Source: Bidens hawaiensis (Eukaryota > Streptophyta > Magnoliopsida > Asterales > Asteraceae). Taken from it: a stretch of 64,000 bases of DNA. Position numbers and translations under genes: made by a program. Of the stretch, positions 12,516 to 24,928 are shown in pieces (within the stretch, counting starts at the first letter, position 1; every line of letters starts with the position of its first letter). The stretch lies in NCBI GenBank assembly GCA_021521415.1, contig JAIQDT010004246.1, forward strand, positions 186,001 through 250,000. The letters run 5' to 3'. Under the pieces are notes generated by a model. It worked only from the letters and a program-made list of their open reading frames with translations. It was not told where the DNA came from and ran no database searches.

Positions 12516-13600
12516 CATCTTGTAACATATAAATCATCAAAAACTTTCATGTCAGGGAAGGTTTTACATCAAGAAACCAAGAAACGAATCAAGAAAACTA
12601 TAGTTAATCAATGAGTACTTACAAACAACGATTAATTCATGTAAGGACGAGCAGACTGGTACAAGCCTCAGCCATCAGGGACTCGTTGTATGGGTACGTT
12701 TACAGCATCATATCATATAATAATATATCATATAATGTTTGCGTTGCGTTGTGTTGTGTTGTGTTGTACAGGGACCTACACAGGTTGATAGCCACTTTAG
12801 TGTAGAATCGTGCATAAGGAACAGATCACTACAGCCTCCTGAACTTTTTTTTGCGGTGCCTGCTGACGGGTAGGCACTGCAACCAATCCACATCAATTAC
12901 AATGTTGCAAACCCATTTGGCGACTACTTTTCCCTGTACTCACACAGGCAGGTCCGAGGGTCGTTGCTCGGTGCCCATACGTCACACAGATTACGATCAG
13001 TTTGGGTCACGCTGCATGGATCCTTGGTCTACGGATTTCGTCGGTTGCTCCATGCATGATGGATCATAATGGAACCGTGTCTATGCAAAGAAGACTGAGG
13101 AGTAAGCCAGTCTCGTGACTACTTAGGTGGTTCCCGTTTACCTCCCGGTCCCACTTGTCGACCATCCGCCATTGGTGGCGCAAGAGGTGCAGATCCTAAA
13201 AATTGCGGTTGCGGATGTTGTTGAGAATCCAGACCACACAGATAAGTTACGTTTTGTTATTGTTTAAATTTGTTTGTTTATTCTAATTGTTAATGTTAAA
13301 TTATCGTGTTGATATCAGCCGCCGGATCCGTAGCACGTTCCGCGTACATATTGTGCCGTGCATTTGGACGTGGCCACATACATCCGATTACAAAGCTTAG
13401 AGCAGGAGATGTTACAGCTCCAACGTCAGATGGCCAGAATGATTAAGTGGGAGACCGCCCTGTAACGTGTTGAGGAGTACATACTACCCACCACGTTTTG
13501 ACCATGAGCCGAGCACATCGGGCGTCTGCCCACGCAAGGACGACGAAGATGGTGGTGATAGATAGGACGTCAGACGCAGACTTGACAAAGAAGACACTGC
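12516..13600 (+). pseudogene. GC-richer, coding-like remnant of unknown origin
   Basis: From about 12780 to 13560 the GC content rises to near 50%, unlike both flanks, which suggests decayed coding DNA. No frame stays open. The best peptide-like segment is at 13376-13465, whose short frame is rich in Leu, Gln and Glu (LQSLEQEMLQLQRQM), as in a coiled coil; a TAA ends it and the same frame continues to another stop near 13500. This could be a relic of a transposon gag-like or transposase-associated ORF, or of a host gene. I do not recognise the family. Confidence 0.3.
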
Positions 13601-13659
13601 TCTTTGGATATATATTTTTTACATTTTGTTATTGTTTGTACGAACTCTTTGTTATGGTT

Positions 13660-13932
13660 GTATGATCGGTTTCGGTTCAGGTTGAAACCGGTTTCTTACC
13701 ATGTTACGATCGGTTTCGGTTCGGGTTTGGATTCAGTTTTTGATCAGTTTTTGCCCAGTTTTGGTTCGGTTAACCGGTTTGAAACCTTTTTTGATGGAGA
13801 TAACTACGAACCAATTCCAAACTGACGGTTTCAATCGGTTCCAAACCGGTTTCTACATAATAGACTACAAGCCGGTTGGTTTCGGTTTGATTTCAAGTCG
13901 TTTTAGTTGAAAGATTTATTTGCCCACCTCTA
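13660..13932. mobile_element. Fragment of a hAT-type element rich in CGGTTTCGG repeats
   Basis: About 245 bp of CGGTTTCGG and GAAACCGG motifs, ending GCCCACCTCTA at 13932. That end resembles the hAT terminus at 22169. The left terminus and 8-bp duplication were not found, so it is probably truncated. Confidence 0.4.
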
Positions 13933-14206
13933 ATCTACGACTTATTGAAGGGTGTTTCCTAATAAGGTTGGTGTGTAAAAATCTCCAATGAAAATCACTC
14001 CTTTGACCTTTCATAACACGAATCTAGCCTTTTTTAATTTCTCGATATTCCCCACATAACTTTTCTAATTAATTGACCAATATTTAATTATATTTTTGAT
14101 ATGTGTTATTTAAGTAAGTTTTTAATAGAGAATATATATATATCTTTATATATATGCAGACACACCAGTCGGCCTTTTCTCTTATGACTTCTTCATATAA
14201 CTTCTA

Positions 14207-14708
14207 ATGATGTTCAACTTCAGGCTTCATTTCCCCCATCCATGGATTGCTCTCTTTCTAATATTATTATTATTAGTTTTAAATGTTATACGGTGCGAAG
14301 TCGGCACAGCTAGCATGTATAACCCACCATACACGCGTAAGTAATTCATGTCCAGTCGATCATTTGATTGTATTATTAATTATTAATCTAAAATGAAATG
14401 AATACGTACAGCTTCAACATGTTATGGAAGCGACGCTTCACAATTTCCATCAAGCAATTTGTTTGCAGCAGCAGGGGAAGGGATATGGGATAACGGTGCA
14501 GCTTGTGGGATATTTGGTTAAATGTATAAGCGCGGTCGTACCAAGAACGTGTGTTCCTGGTCAAACCATTGAAGTTAGGATAGTTGATTGGGCACAAACA
14601 GCAGTTTCCAGACCCACAAAGGCCGGCACCACGATGGTCCTGTCGGATACTGCTTTCGGCACCATTGCGAATCAAATTGCATCCATTAACGTCGAATTTC
14701 AAAAGTAA
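14207..14708 (+). pseudogene. EG45-like / expansin-like secreted protein gene, frameshifted
   Basis: Two exons, 14207-14336 and 14412-14708, are joined by a 75-bp GT-AG intron (donor GTAAGT, acceptor TACAG). Exon 1 starts at a double ATG and encodes a signal peptide (basic start, then a long Leu/Ile/Val core) followed by VGTASMYNPPYT. Exon 2 continues with TCYGS, SNLFAAAGEGIWDNGAACG, then VKCISAVVPRTC, VRIVDWAQTAVSRP and a C-terminal TMVLSDTAFGTIAN. This order is that of EG45-like domain proteins (plant natriuretic peptide or blight-associated p12 type, a small double-psi beta-barrel secreted to the apoplast). Just after the AACG motif the frame shifts: the first frame stops at 14519-14521 while the family sequence goes on in another frame to TAA at 14706-14708. 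It is therefore probably a pseudogene, unless the frameshift is an assembly error. Length otherwise fits the family (about 140 residues). Confidence 0.75.
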
Positions 14709-15270
14709 GCTTTCGTTTCTCTTAGGGAGTGTGTGATGGGCGGCAAATTGGGTGGTTTTGGGGCTACAAATGGGCGAACTGTTGGGAAAGGGGGGGGGGG
14801 CGACCACTGCTTCTCGCCATGTCTTCCTTTTCTTTAATTATTATTATATTCACATGTGTCTTGCATATATATTCATACATACATATACATACATACACAT
14901 ATATATATAGAGAGAGAGAGAGAGGGGGGCTACAACACCATTACACCCCTAAAACAAAAACTCACATTTTGCTGACTGAGCGTCACACGACACAAAACGC
15001 TCCATTTTGTAGCCCCTCCACTACACGTACTCTTAACCTAAATCCATAAACTCCTTTAACATCGTATCAAATAGATTATATCCAATGTTCATAATAATAG
15101 TAACCATATGTGATAAATTAATATCATAGTAGAAAATATTCTTTGTTAAGAATAATGAGGTGCTCAATGACGATATTGGAAATGAAGAGATAATTGTGAT
15201 CTCGGTAGTATTTTCTAGGTTTTCTTATCTTTTTTTTACATCGTGATACTGACATAAGTACTCACACTAC
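14709..15270. other. No gene; microsatellites
   Basis: Immediate downstream region of the EG45-like gene. It holds a G10 run near 14791, ATACATACATATA-type repeats at 14870-14908 and a (GA)n run at 14909-14925. Confidence 0.6.
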
Positions 15271-15730
15271 CCTTTTTTTTACCAACCAAAAGATAATATT
15301 ATAAAAAAAAAAGAACAAACAAGAGGAAATAGTAAGCAACTATCACCAATCCAGTGCAGAACAAAAAGTACAGAGGACAAAAAACAAAACACCAAAAAAT
15401 TAAACTCTCAAACAAAGTACAAGTTAAATCCTATCCATTCTTCCCAAGTCACTGAAGCTGATCTCGATCTGTTCCGAATCCAAAAAAAACCAAGTACTTT
15501 TACTTTTTTTCACCCAGTCGGCTAAAGAAGCTGGTTTTCTTTCAAACACCCATGCATTCCTCTCATTCCATAGACACCAAAACAATCCCATAGAAAATTT
15601 TCTCCTTTTTCCAAACCTGGTATATTTGTATTGATCCAAAGCACTCACACTACTAAATGTTTGTATTTTTTGTGACTTGGAATATTTCACAAGTATGAGC
15701 CTTTCACATAGTTGACCATATTCCTGCATT
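15271..15730 (-). mobile_element. 5'-truncated LINE 3' fragment
   Basis: On the minus strand an open frame of about 100 codons (15729-15424) contains FWCLWNERNAWVFERKPAS followed by a Trp/Phe-rich tail. This is characteristic of the C-terminal end of plant LINE reverse transcriptases, the zinc-knuckle tail (WxxWxxRN...F). A T8 run on the + strand near 15272 is the poly(A) tail seen from the other side. The 5' end is lost near 15730, as expected of target-primed insertion. Confidence 0.6.
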
Positions 15731-16270
15731 TTCTTGTCGCCGTGCTTTTTCTATATTTTAAATTAAAATTGGCTTGACTTTAGGGTACATATACGTACAA
15801 ATATACGCTTATATCTAATGTATGTGTTACTCTCTATATTTAGATCATGAGTGTACGCGTGTTCATTGAAAATCAAGAATACGTCGAGAATCACAATAAT
15901 CATATAATGCACAAGTATAATTAACTTAAAAACCCATCAGTGCATTACATACAAGTTTTTTATTTGGTTCTCTTAATTTTCAACATATAAAAAAACAATT
16001 AACTTATAAGTAAACATCACACCCCTTGTGCCTTGTGAATTATGATTGATCTGTCAAATTTGACCATTGAATCATTAATTAACATATTAGCCATATATTA
16101 ATTATGAAAATATTCTCCAAAAACACACTATTCAATTGATTTTATGTTTACGTGATTTTTAATCAATCTCCTAATTTTCCTTTTCTTCTACTAGATTTTA
16201 ATAACATTTTCTTTTATTTCCTAATAATATTAATAGCTTTTGTTTTTCCATTTAAGTATTCATAATAATA
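15731..16270. other. AT-rich, no gene
   Basis: Nothing recognisable; flanks a Helitron terminus on the right. Confidence 0.5.
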
Positions 16271-16300
16271 CTAGTAGAAGAGCCCGCGCGTTGCGGCGGG
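16271..16300 (-). mobile_element. Helitron 3' terminus (minus orientation)
   Basis: Minus-strand reading gives a GC-rich hairpin (CCCGC / GCGGG arms, 16283-16300), then a short spacer, then CTAG (16271-16274) and host T. Confidence 0.55.
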
Positions 16301-19300
16301 AACACAACAGAGAGATTTAGTCAGTCGATAGGGGTTTAGTTCGTTACGCTTGGGAAGTGCTCATTTAAATTTTAAACGAACGGACATGAACATGAACAAT
16401 AAGTCTCACTTGATACTATAGTGATAGTTCATAATCAGTATCTGCATCAATGGATCATCACCAAATTTCACATACTTTTGAGAGAGATTTGATTGTGATT
16501 TTATTGCACCCTTTCTATTACTTTTTTAATATTTAAAACTAATATAAAAACTAACATTTCTAAACTTTTTAGGCCATTTACTGAGACTTGTTGTGGTCCC
16601 AATGGTCCACCTGCTGATACCTTAACCGATTTAACAATGTAGTTGGTTAACCTAGGGGTGTGTTGTTTACACTCGTTGGGTCAAAATGGGTATATTTTAA
16701 TTAAGTTTAAGTTGGGTCTTATTGACCTACGAGCACATCTTAGGCCATTTTTTTTTCAGTTACATGAGCTAAGATCTATATTCACACAAAATTACACTTA
16801 CGTTAGCAAGATGAGGTAAAAAATAATCAAGAGTGAAGCAAATGGATGTTTAGCATGCTTTTAGTATAAACATGTCATCAAAATTGGGAAATTCTCAAAA
16901 GGGCAAATTGGCAAAAAGGTTGAATAATGTAAAATAAACTCATGAAAACATGAGTATTCTCTAAAGAGCAAAAAAGGTAAATCATGGGAAAATGCATACA
17001 GAACCATGTTGTTCATAAACAAATTCCATATTAGTATATTATAGGGCATATTATATGCGATTTATAAAAAGTTCAAGTTGTTTAGGGTCTGAACTCGCTA
17101 GAGAAGAAATACTAATGATAAAATGGTATACAAGACTTCATGATGGCTAGTAATAAAAATGCACCACCGTTATAAACTCTCACACTCGTATGCATATTGT
17201 GCTTCACATAAACACTTGATCTAGTTTAATGCAGCACAACAAGCGTAGTCAAACATGCTAACATTAGCTATTCTTGTAAAAGTCAATGTAGTGAAAGCCA
17301 AACGAATGAAAACTGAGGCAAACGATACCCAAAAACCACCATTTTAAATAAATTGTTTTTATCATAATCAAATTTTAAAATGAACCAAAGTCCCAAACAA
17401 AAGTGACAATGTTATAAAATGGGCCGTTTAGACAACCAAAAATCGACTTTTAACTTTAATGACCAAGCTTTAGGTCATCAAATAACAAAATTAAGTTACA
17501 TGAAGCTAAATCACACACATCACAAATTTACCAAACATCAACTAAAAGTTATCAAAATCCATAAAAACATAGTTAATCACATCTCAATATCTCATACCAA
17601 CAACACACATGTAAGCTTCAATTTCATATGGATTCTTTAACAATAGCCACCAGTCAATCCTAATTACAACGATTAAAAAACTAAAACAATAACACATGCT
17701 CAATACTCTTGACAGCGATATCATGAGATGATATACTAAAATAACAATCCCATGAATTTATGCAAAAATATATGAAAATCATTACAAATTACATCAACAT
17801 TTTTACTATCCATTTTTGTCGCAATACTGCCCATCCTAGCAAGATCATAGTCTTCATACTCACTAATATTCTTCAAAAATATAGTGGTATAAAATATGTT
17901 AAATATGTAATAAGGATATTAAAAGAAGCATTCAGAAAAGCTTAATACGCTTCATATTAACGTCATATCAATATCTTAACATGCAGCATATTTAAGTAAA
18001 TCAAATATTGGTGCTTAGTGCTAACCTTTGGTCTCTTCTTTAGACATTTTGGTTACACAAAGTCCTGAATCCCCAATGTTGAAGTTGTATGCAAATAATG
18101 AAAAGACAAATTATTATCAAATAATCAAATATCAAATAACGGTATGTTAAGTATAAATAACCAATGGGCAAATCTCATCATAGTTGGTATAAAAAATATT
18201 GTGTACCTTGGAGACTTGTGTATGCCTGATCTTAGTTTATCTGAATAAGCCTAAAGCAACTTGCATGACTTTGTTTGACCCAAGCAAAAATATGAAACAC
18301 CAAACACCCAAAAAATCAAAAACATTGTTCCAATATGGTTTCTTGTTTCTCAAATATCTAATGTGTTCAAGCTAAGGTATTTGCTGGTAGGATTAAGTTG
18401 CTCCCGGAACTACTTGAACTTAAGATTTCGCGTGTTCTCAAATTTCAAAGCTAAAAACACATTGAATTATTCAAAAATAATACACAAATTCTCAATACAT
18501 TGATCAGACATTATAAGAACTTGGAAACTTCTTACGCTATGTTCATTCCATCAGTAAACCATACTTTCTGAATTTTGTTAAGAAACATGTTAAACCCCTC
18601 AACCCCCCCGTCCCGCAGAACCGGTTTATATACCCAGATTGACCTGTTTGTAACAGGTCCGATGCTGGGTTTGAGAAATCATGCAAATCGGTTTGAACTA
18701 AAATAGTTTTGTTAATTTATAGGTAATTGATTCTTATACATTTGAACAAAAATATTTTGGTTACACTATTTATTAAATTCTTAGAAGCTACTTAAATATC
18801 AAAATAAAAAAATGAAAACTCATAAGTTCGGTTCAGGTGGTTTTTCAGTTTTCATTTCACGCAAAATACTGAACCGAAAGTTCCTTTGTGACTCATTCGA
18901 CCGGCCCAAATGCTTTCCGATAAAATCGCCAGCCAATATGAGACTCGATAACGATGAATTCACCACAATAATTTCCATTTGTTTATTATAAACAATATTA
19001 GGCTTTCCAGTTAATAAACTAAATAATATGTGCTTCTATGATCTTAAAGTCCTTAATACACAATTTAGTTAGTTGACATTACATAATCAAGAAACAAAGC
19101 ATTAAACAGTTAACTGATTAAAGAAAAGATAAACAAAAAAGTGTTGCACTCTTTATATACAATGTACAAGAAGCATGAATAATACAAAAAACTGTCGATG
19201 GTTAACGACTAACCTTCCTAAGACGTATGAACCAAGCTTGACTGATGTAAGTCCACTTAAATAATTTCCAAGAGATAACGGGAGTAACAGGCTCAAACGA

Positions 19301-19725
19301 AGAAGTGTGACAGCTCTAAAACCATTTTCTCCAATTGCTTTATCAATTGCAAGAAACTTCTTTTTCCTTCAACCATGTTAAGTATTCGGTCATGCACAAA
19401 GATATTTAGCAATTAGAAATGCGACACTTGCTACTACCTGAAATAGTTGCATAATAATAAGATATGTAGCAGTTATTAATTTATCTATGATACACCAATA
19501 GTTTGTAAAAATCTTTTTTAATGACTTACAGTCCCACTTATAGAGACAAGTATTGTGCCTGTGAATTATCCAAACAGAAGACCAGCGGACATTCAACGGG
19601 ATTGCTGGTATTGCAAGTACTTGCAAGAAAACACTTACTCGCATCAGTATCCAATTGTATCAGACTTTGCCCGTTAAAGATAAAAGTAAACAGTTGGATC
19701 AAGCTGACACATATACATATCAGGC
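16301..19725. other. AT-rich, no gene recognised
   Basis: 3.4 kb without domain-bearing ORFs; ORFs up to about 70 codons look random. Part of it is presumably the body of the Helitron ending at 16271. A short CGGTTCAGG / CTGAACCG inverted pair sits near 18828-18885. Confidence 0.5.
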
Positions 19726-19984
19726 CTGTTAAGTAAGGGTGGCAAACCCAACCCAAATGGATTGTTTTGGGTCAAGATGGATAAACTTTAAAATTAAAAC
19801 GTGTTAGGATGGATCATAAAATATCTTCAAGTGGGTCAAGATGGGTTAGAAATATATAAGTGAGTTTCATTTATAGGTTAAAATGAGTTAAAAGAAAATA
19901 TCCAAGTTATCCAAAATTTATCTAATTCAAAATACCCAAACAATCACGTGTGAACTAAAACTCATCCGAAACCCAAAAAACGAT

Positions 19985-20995
19985 CAAAACGAAACAAAAA
20001 CCCCGAACCGACTAAAACGAAACAAAAACGAAACTGAACCGATATATAAAAACGACCAAAACGAAACAAAAAAAACGGGAATGAAACCGAAAAACTGACC
20101 AAAACGAAACAAAAAAAAAACAAAATGCAACCGAAAAGCTAACCAAAACTAAGCAAAAACACCGAATCGACCAAACCGAAACAAAACTGAATAGATATAG
20201 AAAAACGACCAAAACGAAACAAAAAAAACGATATGAAACCGAAAAGTTGACCAAAACGAAACAAAAAAAAAACGAAATGCAACTGAAAAGCGGACCAAAA
20301 CTAAACAAAAACACCAAACCTATCAAAACGAAACAAAAAAAACCGAAACGAAACTGAACTGAAATAGAAAAGCGACAAAAACGAAACAAAAAAACTGATA
20401 TGAAACCGAAAAGCTGACCAAAACGAAACCAAAAAAAATGCGAAATGCAACTGAAAAGCTGAAATCAATATATAACAAAAACACTGAATCGACCGAAACG
20501 AAACAAAAAACCAAAACGAAACTGAACCGAAATAGAAAAACGACCAAAACGAAACAAAAAAAAACGAAATGCAACTGAAACCTGACCAAAACAAAACAAA
20601 AACACTGAACCGACCAAAGCAAAACAAAAAAACCGAAACGAAACTGAACCGAAATAGAAAAACGACCGAAACGAAACAAAAAATCCAAATTGAAACTGAA
20701 AAACTGACCAAAATGAATCATAAAAAAACTAAATGCAATTTAAAAACCGGGCCAAAACGAATCAAAAACACCGAACCGACCAAACGAAACAAAAAAACTG
20801 AAACGAATCTGAACCGAAATAGAAAAACGACCATAACGATACAAAAAAAACCGATATGAAACCAAAAAACTGACTAAAACGAAACAAAAAAATGCGAAAT
20901 GCAATCAAAAAGCTTACCAAAACGAAACAAAAAAATTGAAATGTAGCCGACCAAAATAAAACAAATGAATTGAAACGAAACAAAAAAAAACGAAA
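19985..20995. repeat. ACCGAAACGAAACAAAA minisatellite with 120-170-bp higher-order period
   Basis: About 1 kb of short ACCAAAACGAAACAAAAA-like units. A longer unit marked by a GAAATGCAAC or near variant recurs near 20121, 20271, 20441, 20563, 20728 and 20894, at spacings of about 120-170 bp. The minus strand reads as long Phe/Ser/Val-rich open frames (for example 20721-20323), which are by-products of the array. Confidence 0.85.
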
Positions 20996-20999
20996 TGAA

Positions 21000-21745
21000 A
21001 TTGTCTCTCAGTCTCAGTTGCAATACTTGTACATGAAAGGCAGTGAAATACCATTAAATAGAAAGAGGATTGAATATCTCACTTCAATACCGATCTATCA
21101 ACTGTATACCTTCCATATCGAACTTCTCCGAGCAGTTCTAATGCCATACCGATGGAATTCCTATCCAGTAGTAAACTTCGGCAGCAAGGACCGTTTCACT
21201 TGTCTAGATGGCCACATCTAAACTTGTACTTATATGCAATACCGAAATAAGTCGGGTAGTGCCCGCGATGGACTTGCCTTTCCGGCTAAGTACTTGACTT
21301 CAAAGACAGCTAGCTAGTTTCATTCCGTACCCCTTACCTTACTCAAGAAAGAAAGTCATGTTGATCAGTAGTAGTGTCTAAGAGGAAGGGTCGGCGCTTT
21401 GAGCTACCTATTTTTAGTGATCAAAATAGAAACTTAGCTTCTCACATTGCCATAGATTCTCCGGAAGAAAGCAATCGGCTTTGCCCAAGTTGTAATGACT
21501 GAGCTTGCTCCCTGTCGATGAAGAATGTTTCGAAAGCAGCCTAAAAGCGGTTAGCTTCGCTTTCCTGAGAGGAATGGTTTCCGATGAACTACTCCCTTTA
21601 CCAGTTGATGAATCATGCTATTTACATGATTCAACTTACTCTTCTCAAGAAGCTCCTAATCTCACTGGCAGTTGAATCATGTCATTTAGGTGATTGATTC
21701 CACTTACTAAAGGCTACGGAATAAGAGCGGTAAGGCTTATTGACT
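21000..21745. other. Organelle-like insert, probably mitochondrial DNA (NUMT), inside the hAT
   Basis: The array breaks off sharply near 21000 and resumes near 21745. The sequence between has higher GC (by eye about 42-45%) and a texture like plant mitochondrial intergenic DNA (AAGAAAGTCATG, GCGGTTAGCTTCGCTTTCC, TAGTGCCCGCGATGGAC). It has no long ORF. The mitochondrial identity is recognition by composition and motif style only. Confidence 0.5.
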
Positions 21746-22177
21746 AAAACAAAACAACACTGAAACCAAAAAAAACCGAGAAATCGAAACTGACCGAAAT
21801 GAAAAAAAAAAACAAAACCGAACCGAAAAAACCCCCCGAAAAACTCGAACCTGAATCGGTACAAAACGGTTTTTTTTTTTGTTTTTTTTATGAAAGAGGA
21901 TGATGGGGGAAACATTTTAGTTATTTTACATTTTGCGTTTTTTTATATTTTGAGTTATTAATTTTTTAATATTTTTTTGAGGGGTTTTTAAAACCCTTTG
22001 TATGTCAACCTTCACTTGGGTCAAGATGGGTTAGTTTTACCTATCTTGACCCATATTCATCCTAACCCTCTATTTTAAAAATCTATCCTGACCCTATATC
22101 CATCCTGACCCATACCCATCCTGACCCATTACCCAAATCCAACCCAACCCACTCCCATTGCCACCTCTACTGTTAAG

Positions 22178-24377
22178 GATTAAACTTACTTCCACGCCAG
22201 CATAAACCACAACAAAAAACGTGTATCTAGCAGGATGATAATAAATTCAAATAGGCTAAATGCAAATTCATGGAAAATTACCATTTTATCATCTTCTTCA
22301 TGAAGATGTCTGTATTTTGGTATGTAAGTTCCATTTTCCTCTCTAGCAGCATATACCTATGGTCAACCAGTAGTTACAGTATACATATGAAAGAGTTTAA
22401 GATACAACAGGAAATAAAGTAATTTCACCTTGCTTAAGCCGTTCAATTTCAGAATACAAGTCCTTCATCATTCCTGATTAATCATCTTCCGATTAATCTA
22501 AAACATCTCAAATAAAACAATTGGATCAATTTCAAGTTAATATATGCACATACAACAATAAAAAAACAGGGAATTCTAGAGACAGAAGCAAAGACAATCA
22601 GCGTTTGCCTGTTGTTGCCGGCGGCTTCCGGCAGTGGTTTCATTGGCTTTGGCCGATGAACAACCATTACCGGCCGTCTATGACGACGTAGACGATGTCT
22701 CTGTCATCTCTCCCTACTTGGGTTGCGATATCGTGCCGCTATTTCTCTCTATTCATCGGTGTTGGAGGTGATTGATTATGGCTATGGCCGATTGATCTGT
22801 GTTGTTGCCGGGTTTACCCTAGGCAACGACGTACGACAAGTGAGATGGTGGTTGTTTGTCGGTGGATGATTTTTTTGTGGTGTTGTTGGGTTCCATTTAT
22901 GAACCCTAGGCGACATCGCAAGACGGTGGACAATTAATCACACATTCACTGCACAATTGATTTGAGGATAATAATCCAAAACATATGTTTGTGTCTGTAT
23001 GATCTCCAATTGCATTTCAGAAATTAAGTTGAAAAATGTTGGGATTACAGCTGTGTAGAGTTTTTGTGGCCTATGGTGGTTAACAACTGGCTCAATATTC
23101 CTACTAATAAATCTGATTATAGTGTTGATTCTGATGATAGCTTCCATGATACCACTGCTACAGGTGAGATTCACCTGTTAATTTGTTGTTTGTGCATTTA
23201 GTTTTGGGAATTAGGGTTTAATTTGATTTTTGGTAAAATATATTCAATTTTGCTTTTGCAAATGCTGGTTTTGAGCAAGTCGTATTGACAGGTTGGCGGG
23301 TCCAACCCCACACGAACCTGAAAAATTGACACGAATACGACCCATTTGACCTGAAAGTTTTTTTGTTTTTGTTTTTTGACATGACATGAACTCACGTCAA
23401 ACTGGTCGTCTAATTCTGACGAGCTCGCGTCAAACTCATCGTCTAGAACCAATTTTTTTTTTGACAACCCGTCTGACTAATTAAACGAAATAACAACCCA
23501 CAATAATTAGGTGGTTCGTCAAACTCATAAAATTCGGTATGTTTTTAGACGGACCGTCTCACTAATTAGGCGGTTGGTCAAATGAGACCCATTTAGCTAA
23601 ACGATTTTGTGGGGTCGACCTGAACCCATTTATAGCAAACCCCATGTATGAGACTCTATAGTTTGAAGATTACATCATATATTGATTATTACTATTATTG
23701 TTGTTAAGGGTGTCTGCTAATACTTGGAATGTTGGAGGTGAACTTCCACCAGAAGATTATTCATGACAGTTACATGGTTCAACTTCTTGCACCTTTGTGG
23801 TGGTTGTTTGGTGTTGGCGGTGGTTTGACAAACATTCACGATGGTGAATGTTTACGACAGTGGCTGATTCGTCTGTGTCGTTGCCAGGTTCCATCTGTTT
23901 CGTATACGAGGCGATGATAAAATGTAGGGTCAGCGAAAAAATTGGTCTATGTAGATCCTATGTTCATCTTGGCTTGGCAATCCATATGGCAATTGTTATG
24001 CAACTGGAATGCAACTATGGTGGATTTGGGTAAGAAGAAATTTTGTTGCTACAGATCTTCTAAGCCTTTGTTTTCTTTGGTTATGTTATTTCTGCATGTT
24101 TCTCAATTTTTTGTCCATTTGTTATGCTTTCTTTGGTTGTTTATGTTTTTGGATAGTAAGTCATTTCTTGAGTCTGGATGTGTTGTTAATGAGTATGTAT
24201 TATAACTTTTATAATGTGTTTTTAGTGTTTTCACCGTTCATGTTTAGACTTTTTTTAGTTTTGCTAGAGGAGAAGGTTCATTGATAACACTTGGTTTTGG
24301 GCAAAATCACACCAACAAATGCGTGAACACATTGTGACTCGACATCTGAACTGGCTTCTTTTTCTTTATCAAATGCT
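22178..24377. other. No intact gene; possible Helitron body
   Basis: Segments at 22600-22930 and 23700-24000 are GC-richer and look like decayed captured sequence (repeated GTTGTTGCCGG, TTCATGAACCC-like and GGTGATTGATTATGGC motifs). 23280-23640 has inverted GGGTCNACC/TTTGACC motifs. No frame is conserved. Confidence 0.4.
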
Positions 24378-24400
24378 CCCCCGCAACGCGGGGGGTCTAA
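24378..24400 (+). mobile_element. Possible Helitron 3' terminus
   Basis: Strong hairpin CCCCCGC-AAC-GCGGGGG followed by TCTAA. CTAA is an allowed CTRR end, but the next base is A rather than the expected T, so this is weaker than the CTAG ends. Confidence 0.35.
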
Positions 24401-24868
24401 AAACAAGTTAAAGTTAATAGCGTCTCGTTAGAGAGAGTGTTGGAATTTGAAAAGGTGTCTATCTCTATTATAATGTAGTATATAGATAACCTCTATATTT
24501 TAGTTTGAAATTTAATATAAGATTCGTATTTTAACCATTATTATTATTATTAGTTGATTCAAAAGTTTCTTTAGTTTTGTACAATAGTTTTTAAAGTTTC
24601 TTCTAAATTTTGCGACTTAACATGCTATAATATGCATATGTTGTTTTAGGGGTGGGTTATAATAAAAAGAAATAGTTGTTTAGGAAGACTAAGAATAAAT
24701 CTAGACCATTGGATTTATGATCTAGTGGTTGAGATTGTTAGTTATTAAAATACCAAATAGTTTCCTACGATTAAGGATTTATGTTACATAGTTTCCTAAC
24801 TCTATATTTTGTGTTATTCTTACTCTTTATAGAAAACTATGTATTTTTATTTTAACCATTTTCTGTTG

Positions 24869-24869
<1 letters not shown>

Positions 24870-24925
<56 letters not shown>
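24870..24925. repeat. (TA)n microsatellite
   Basis: About 56 bp of TA, ending at the base before a Helitron 5' TC. Confidence 0.95.

Positions 24926-24928
<3 letters not shown>

Larger units (their letters stand above)
19734..22169. mobile_element. Non-autonomous hAT element, TSD CTGTTAAG
   Basis: Termini are TAAGGGTGGCAA (left) and the inverted TAGAGGTGGCAA (right), matching at 10 of 12 positions. A perfect 8-bp duplication CTGTTAAG lies at 19726-19733 and 22170-22177. The 8-bp duplication and the RGGTGGCAA terminus are hAT hallmarks. Subterminal GGGTCAAGATGGGTTAG repeats occur in inverse orientation at both ends. There is no transposase. The 2436-bp interior is a CCGAAACGAAAC-type array and a block of foreign, organelle-like sequence. 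Confidence 0.85.

Noticed and set aside
14388..14807. 139-codon minus-strand ORF
   Set aside because: Shadow of the EG45-like gene on the other strand.
20569..20859. Lys/Thr/Asn-rich frame on the plus strand
   Set aside because: Same repeat array read on the other strand.
20012..20983. Several overlapping long open frames rich in Phe, Ser and Val on the minus strand
   Set aside because: They are by-products of the ACGAAAC repeat array and have no start context or domain.
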